This document shows positions 62,485-64,000 of a DNA stretch of 64,000 nt, piece by piece. Position 1 is the first letter of the stretch; the number at the start of each line of letters is the position of its first letter. A program made the translations under genes and the position numbers. The notes under the pieces were generated by a model, which saw only the letters and a program-made list of their open reading frames with translations, ran no database searches and was not told where the DNA came from. The stretch comes from Paraburkholderia bannensis NBRC 103871 (lineage in GTDB: Bacteria; Pseudomonadota; Gammaproteobacteria; Burkholderiales; Burkholderiaceae), in assembly GCF_000685015.1 (NCBI RefSeq), contig NZ_BAYA01000003.1, positions 248,001 to 312,000 on the forward strand, in the 5' to 3' direction.

Positions 62485-63813
62485 TCAATCGAGCGGACGT
62501 CCCGCCGGTTCGCGAATCCACGGCAACGCGACCAGCGAGACCGCGCCGCAGCCGATCAGATACCACGCAGGCGCGAGCGGGTTATCGAACAGCTGGATGA
62601 GCCAGGTCGCAAAGAACTGCGCGAAGCCGCCGAAGATCGACACGCCCACGCAATAGACGATCGACATGCCGGTCACGCGCATCGACTGCGGAAAGAGCTC
62701 GGGGAGCATGACGATATTGGGCACCGCCGTGAAGGCGACAATCGCGCCCAGCACCGCGACCACGCCCAATACAGCGGGCACCGTGGGCACCGAATGAATC
62801 AGCATGAAAGCCGGATAGATGACCGCGATCAGCAGCACGCGCGACACGCCCAGCACCTTCTTGCGCCCGAGCCGGTCGGACAGCATCCCCGCAAACGGCG
62901 AGCACAACGCCGTCACAAGCGCGGCCACGAGCGCCGCGCTCATGCCCACCGACATCGGCAGACCCAGAATCTTGATCGCATACGTCGACATATAAAACAG
63001 CACGATGTAGTTCGCCGCCGTGCCGCCGATGGTCGTGAGCACGCCCGCGACGAGCGCCGTGCGATGATGCGCGAAGATCTCGCGCAGCGGGCGCGCGGCA
63101 ACGGCGACAGGCGTATCGGCATCGACGGGTTCGGCGTGTTCCAGCGTTTCGTCCAGATGGCGGCGGATATACACGCCCACCGGCACCACCAGCATGCCGA
63201 TCACGAAAGGCACACGCCAGCCCCAGCTGTGCAGCGCCGCCGGCGTGAGCGCCGTGGACAGCGCCACGCCCAACAGCGCGCCGCACACGGTGTTGAGGCC
63301 CTGGCTCACGAACTGCCAGCTGCCGTAGAACCCGCGCGAACGGTCGTCGGCGTATTCGAGCAGCATCGCCGTCGAAGCGCCCACTTCGCCGCCCACCGCG
63401 AAGCCCTGCACGAGCCGCGCGAAGACGATCAGCGCAGGCGCCGCGAGGCCGATCTGGGCATACGTGGGTGCGAACGCGATCAGCGCCGACCCGAGCGCCA
63501 TCAGCCACAGCGTGAGCGTCATGGCGGCCTTGCGGCCCGCGCGGTCGGCGAACGCACCGATCATCACGCCGCCGATCGGCCGCACGATGAAGCCCACGCC
63601 GAAGCTGCCGACGGCGAGCAACAACTGGTTCAGCGCGCCATGCACCGGAAAGAACAGCGTGCCGATGGTCGTGGCGAAAAAGCTATAAACCGTGAAGTCG
63701 AAAAACTCCAGGCCGTTGCCGAGCGTGATCGCGGCAATGGCCTTCGCGCGCGATACCCGTGTTGGGGCGTGCGAGGCGGCGTCCGGATCGGTGTGCAGAG
63801 TGCTGGCGTTCAT
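62485..63813 (-). CDS. MHS-family transporter, paralogue of the one at 18189
   Basis: 442 residues. LGNGLEFFDFTVYSFFATTIGTLFFP, RPIGGVMIGAFADRAGRKAAM and SWGWRVPFVIGMLVVPVGVYIRRHLDETLEHAE match the metabolite:H+ symporter branch and align along the whole length with the transporter at 18189-19538. The ATG at 63813 has AGGAGG 9-10 bases upstream. The M20 amidohydrolase gene lies 77 bases upstream, so the pair probably takes up and splits an acylated amino acid. Confidence 0.88.
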   Translation of the reverse strand: MNASTLHTDPDAASHAPTRVSRAKAIAAITLGNGLEFFDFTVYSFFATTIGTLFFPVHGALNQLLLAVGSFGVGFIVRPIGGVMIGAFADRAGRKAAMTLTLWLMALGSALIAFAPTYAQIGLAAPALIVFARLVQGFAVGGEVGASTAMLLEYADDRSRGFYGSWQFVSQGLNTVCGALLGVALSTALTPAALHSWGWRVPFVIGMLVVPVGVYIRRHLDETLEHAEPVDADTPVAVAARPLREIFAHHRTALVAGVLTTIGGTAANYIVLFYMSTYAIKILGLPMSVGMSAALVAALVTALCSPFAGMLSDRLGRKKVLGVSRVLLIAVIYPAFMLIHSVPTVPAVLGVVAVLGAIVAFTAVPNIVMLPELFPQSMRVTGMSIVYCVGVSIFGGFAQFFATWLIQLFDNPLAPAWYLIGCGAVSLVALPWIREPAGRPLD

Positions 63814-63890
63814 CGTGTGTGTCCTCCTGGGCAGGGTCGGCGCTCAAGCGCCTTCGCCTGCTCTCATGACAGGCTCGGTTGCGCGGCGCG

Positions 63891-64000
63891 TCAGGCGCGC
63901 AGAAAACGCTCGGCGAGCTGCACCCAGTACGCGGCGCCCGTCGCGAGGCAATCGTCGTTGAAGTCGTAGCCCGGGTTGTGCACCATGCAGCCGCCCTCGC
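63891..64000 (-). CDS. M20-family amidohydrolase, C-terminal fragment
   Basis: The last 35 or so codons of a gene continuing beyond the right edge: EGGCMVHNPGYDFNDDC then GAAYWVQLAERFLRA and stop. It matches the C-terminus of the M20 gene at 16925 (GCSLHNDGYDFNDEVIP, then a matching final helix), so it is a HipO-type paralogue. The metal ligands lie outside the window. Confidence 0.8.
   Translation of the reverse strand, partial: EGGCMVHNPGYDFNDDCLATGAAYWVQLAERFLRA

Noticed and set aside
1..64000. tRNA, rRNA, insertion sequences, phage or integrative-element ends, CRISPR
   Set aside because: I saw no clover-leaf sequences, transposase or integrase motifs, or regularly spaced repeats in reading through the window; a dedicated search such as tRNAscan or ISfinder could still find a diverged one.

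Overview
The window is high-GC DNA (first impression about 63-66%) with dense, short-spaced genes. It has two Gram-negative porins of the type that begins QSSVTLYG after the signal peptide, many LysR, GntR and MFS genes, and a five-step HutF/HutG histidine pathway. Together these point to a beta-proteobacterium of the Burkholderiaceae, most likely Paraburkholderia or a close relative. I see no rRNA, tRNA, insertion sequence, phage gene or CRISPR array. It reads as chromosomal or chromid accessory metabolism.

Layout. (1) 1-5.9 kb: the N-terminal part of a GH78-like lipoprotein running off the left edge, then a + strand set of MFS transporter, metal-dependent amidohydrolase, alpha/beta-hydrolase and outer-membrane channel. 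(2) 5.9-15.6 kb: a - strand aromatic meta-cleavage operon (HbpS/GlcG-like protein, ACMSD-like amidohydrolase, extradiol dioxygenase, FAH-family hydrolase, MhpA-like hydroxylase, AAHS transporter) with a LysR gene beyond it. A divergent GntR/FCD regulator and a porin share a repeated TACACAAAAC-like operator with this operon. (3) 15.6-20.6 kb: porin, M20 amidohydrolase, MHS-type transporter and LysR. (4) 20.7-25.7 kb: a tandem glycine riboswitch ahead of a DadA-like oxidoreductase, a convergent DapA-like aldolase with a coupled small protein, a small membrane protein, a MarR regulator and a ClC channel. (5) 25.7-32.4 kb: a Tat-exported molybdenum hydroxylase, its 2Fe-2S subunit and a tri-haem cytochrome c, with a divergent MFS transporter. 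(6) 32.5-37.8 kb: LysR, VOC protein, HMG-CoA lyase, class III CoA-transferase and a divergent hydroxyacid dehydrogenase, with four copies of a TGCTCAAT half-site between the divergent genes. (7) 38-42.3 kb: gamma-glutamyltransferase-like protein, LysR and a phospholipase D lipoprotein. (8) 42.3-50.7 kb: the hut locus (hutC, hutU, hutD, hutI, hutF, hutG) without hutH, plus an NCS1 permease. HutC-type palindromes lie upstream of both hutU and the permease. (9) 50.9-55.4 kb: alpha/beta-hydrolase with an acidic tail, AtoE-like transporter, ankyrin protein and two small proteins. (10) 55.4-61.7 kb: a tripartite RND efflux operon whose periplasmic adaptor carries a C-terminal OmpA-like peptidoglycan-binding domain. 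(11) 62-64 kb: a second MHS transporter and M20 amidohydrolase pair, paralogous to the one at 16.9-19.5 kb.

The common theme is scavenging of aromatic and nitrogenous organic acids. Each block pairs an importer or porin with hydrolases or oxidoreductases and a local one-component regulator. The observations most worth pursuing are the adaptor-OmpA fusion, the glycine riboswitch on an oxidoreductase rather than on gcv genes, the two-promoter GntR regulon around an unassigned meta-cleavage pathway, and the two multi-copy operator arrays.
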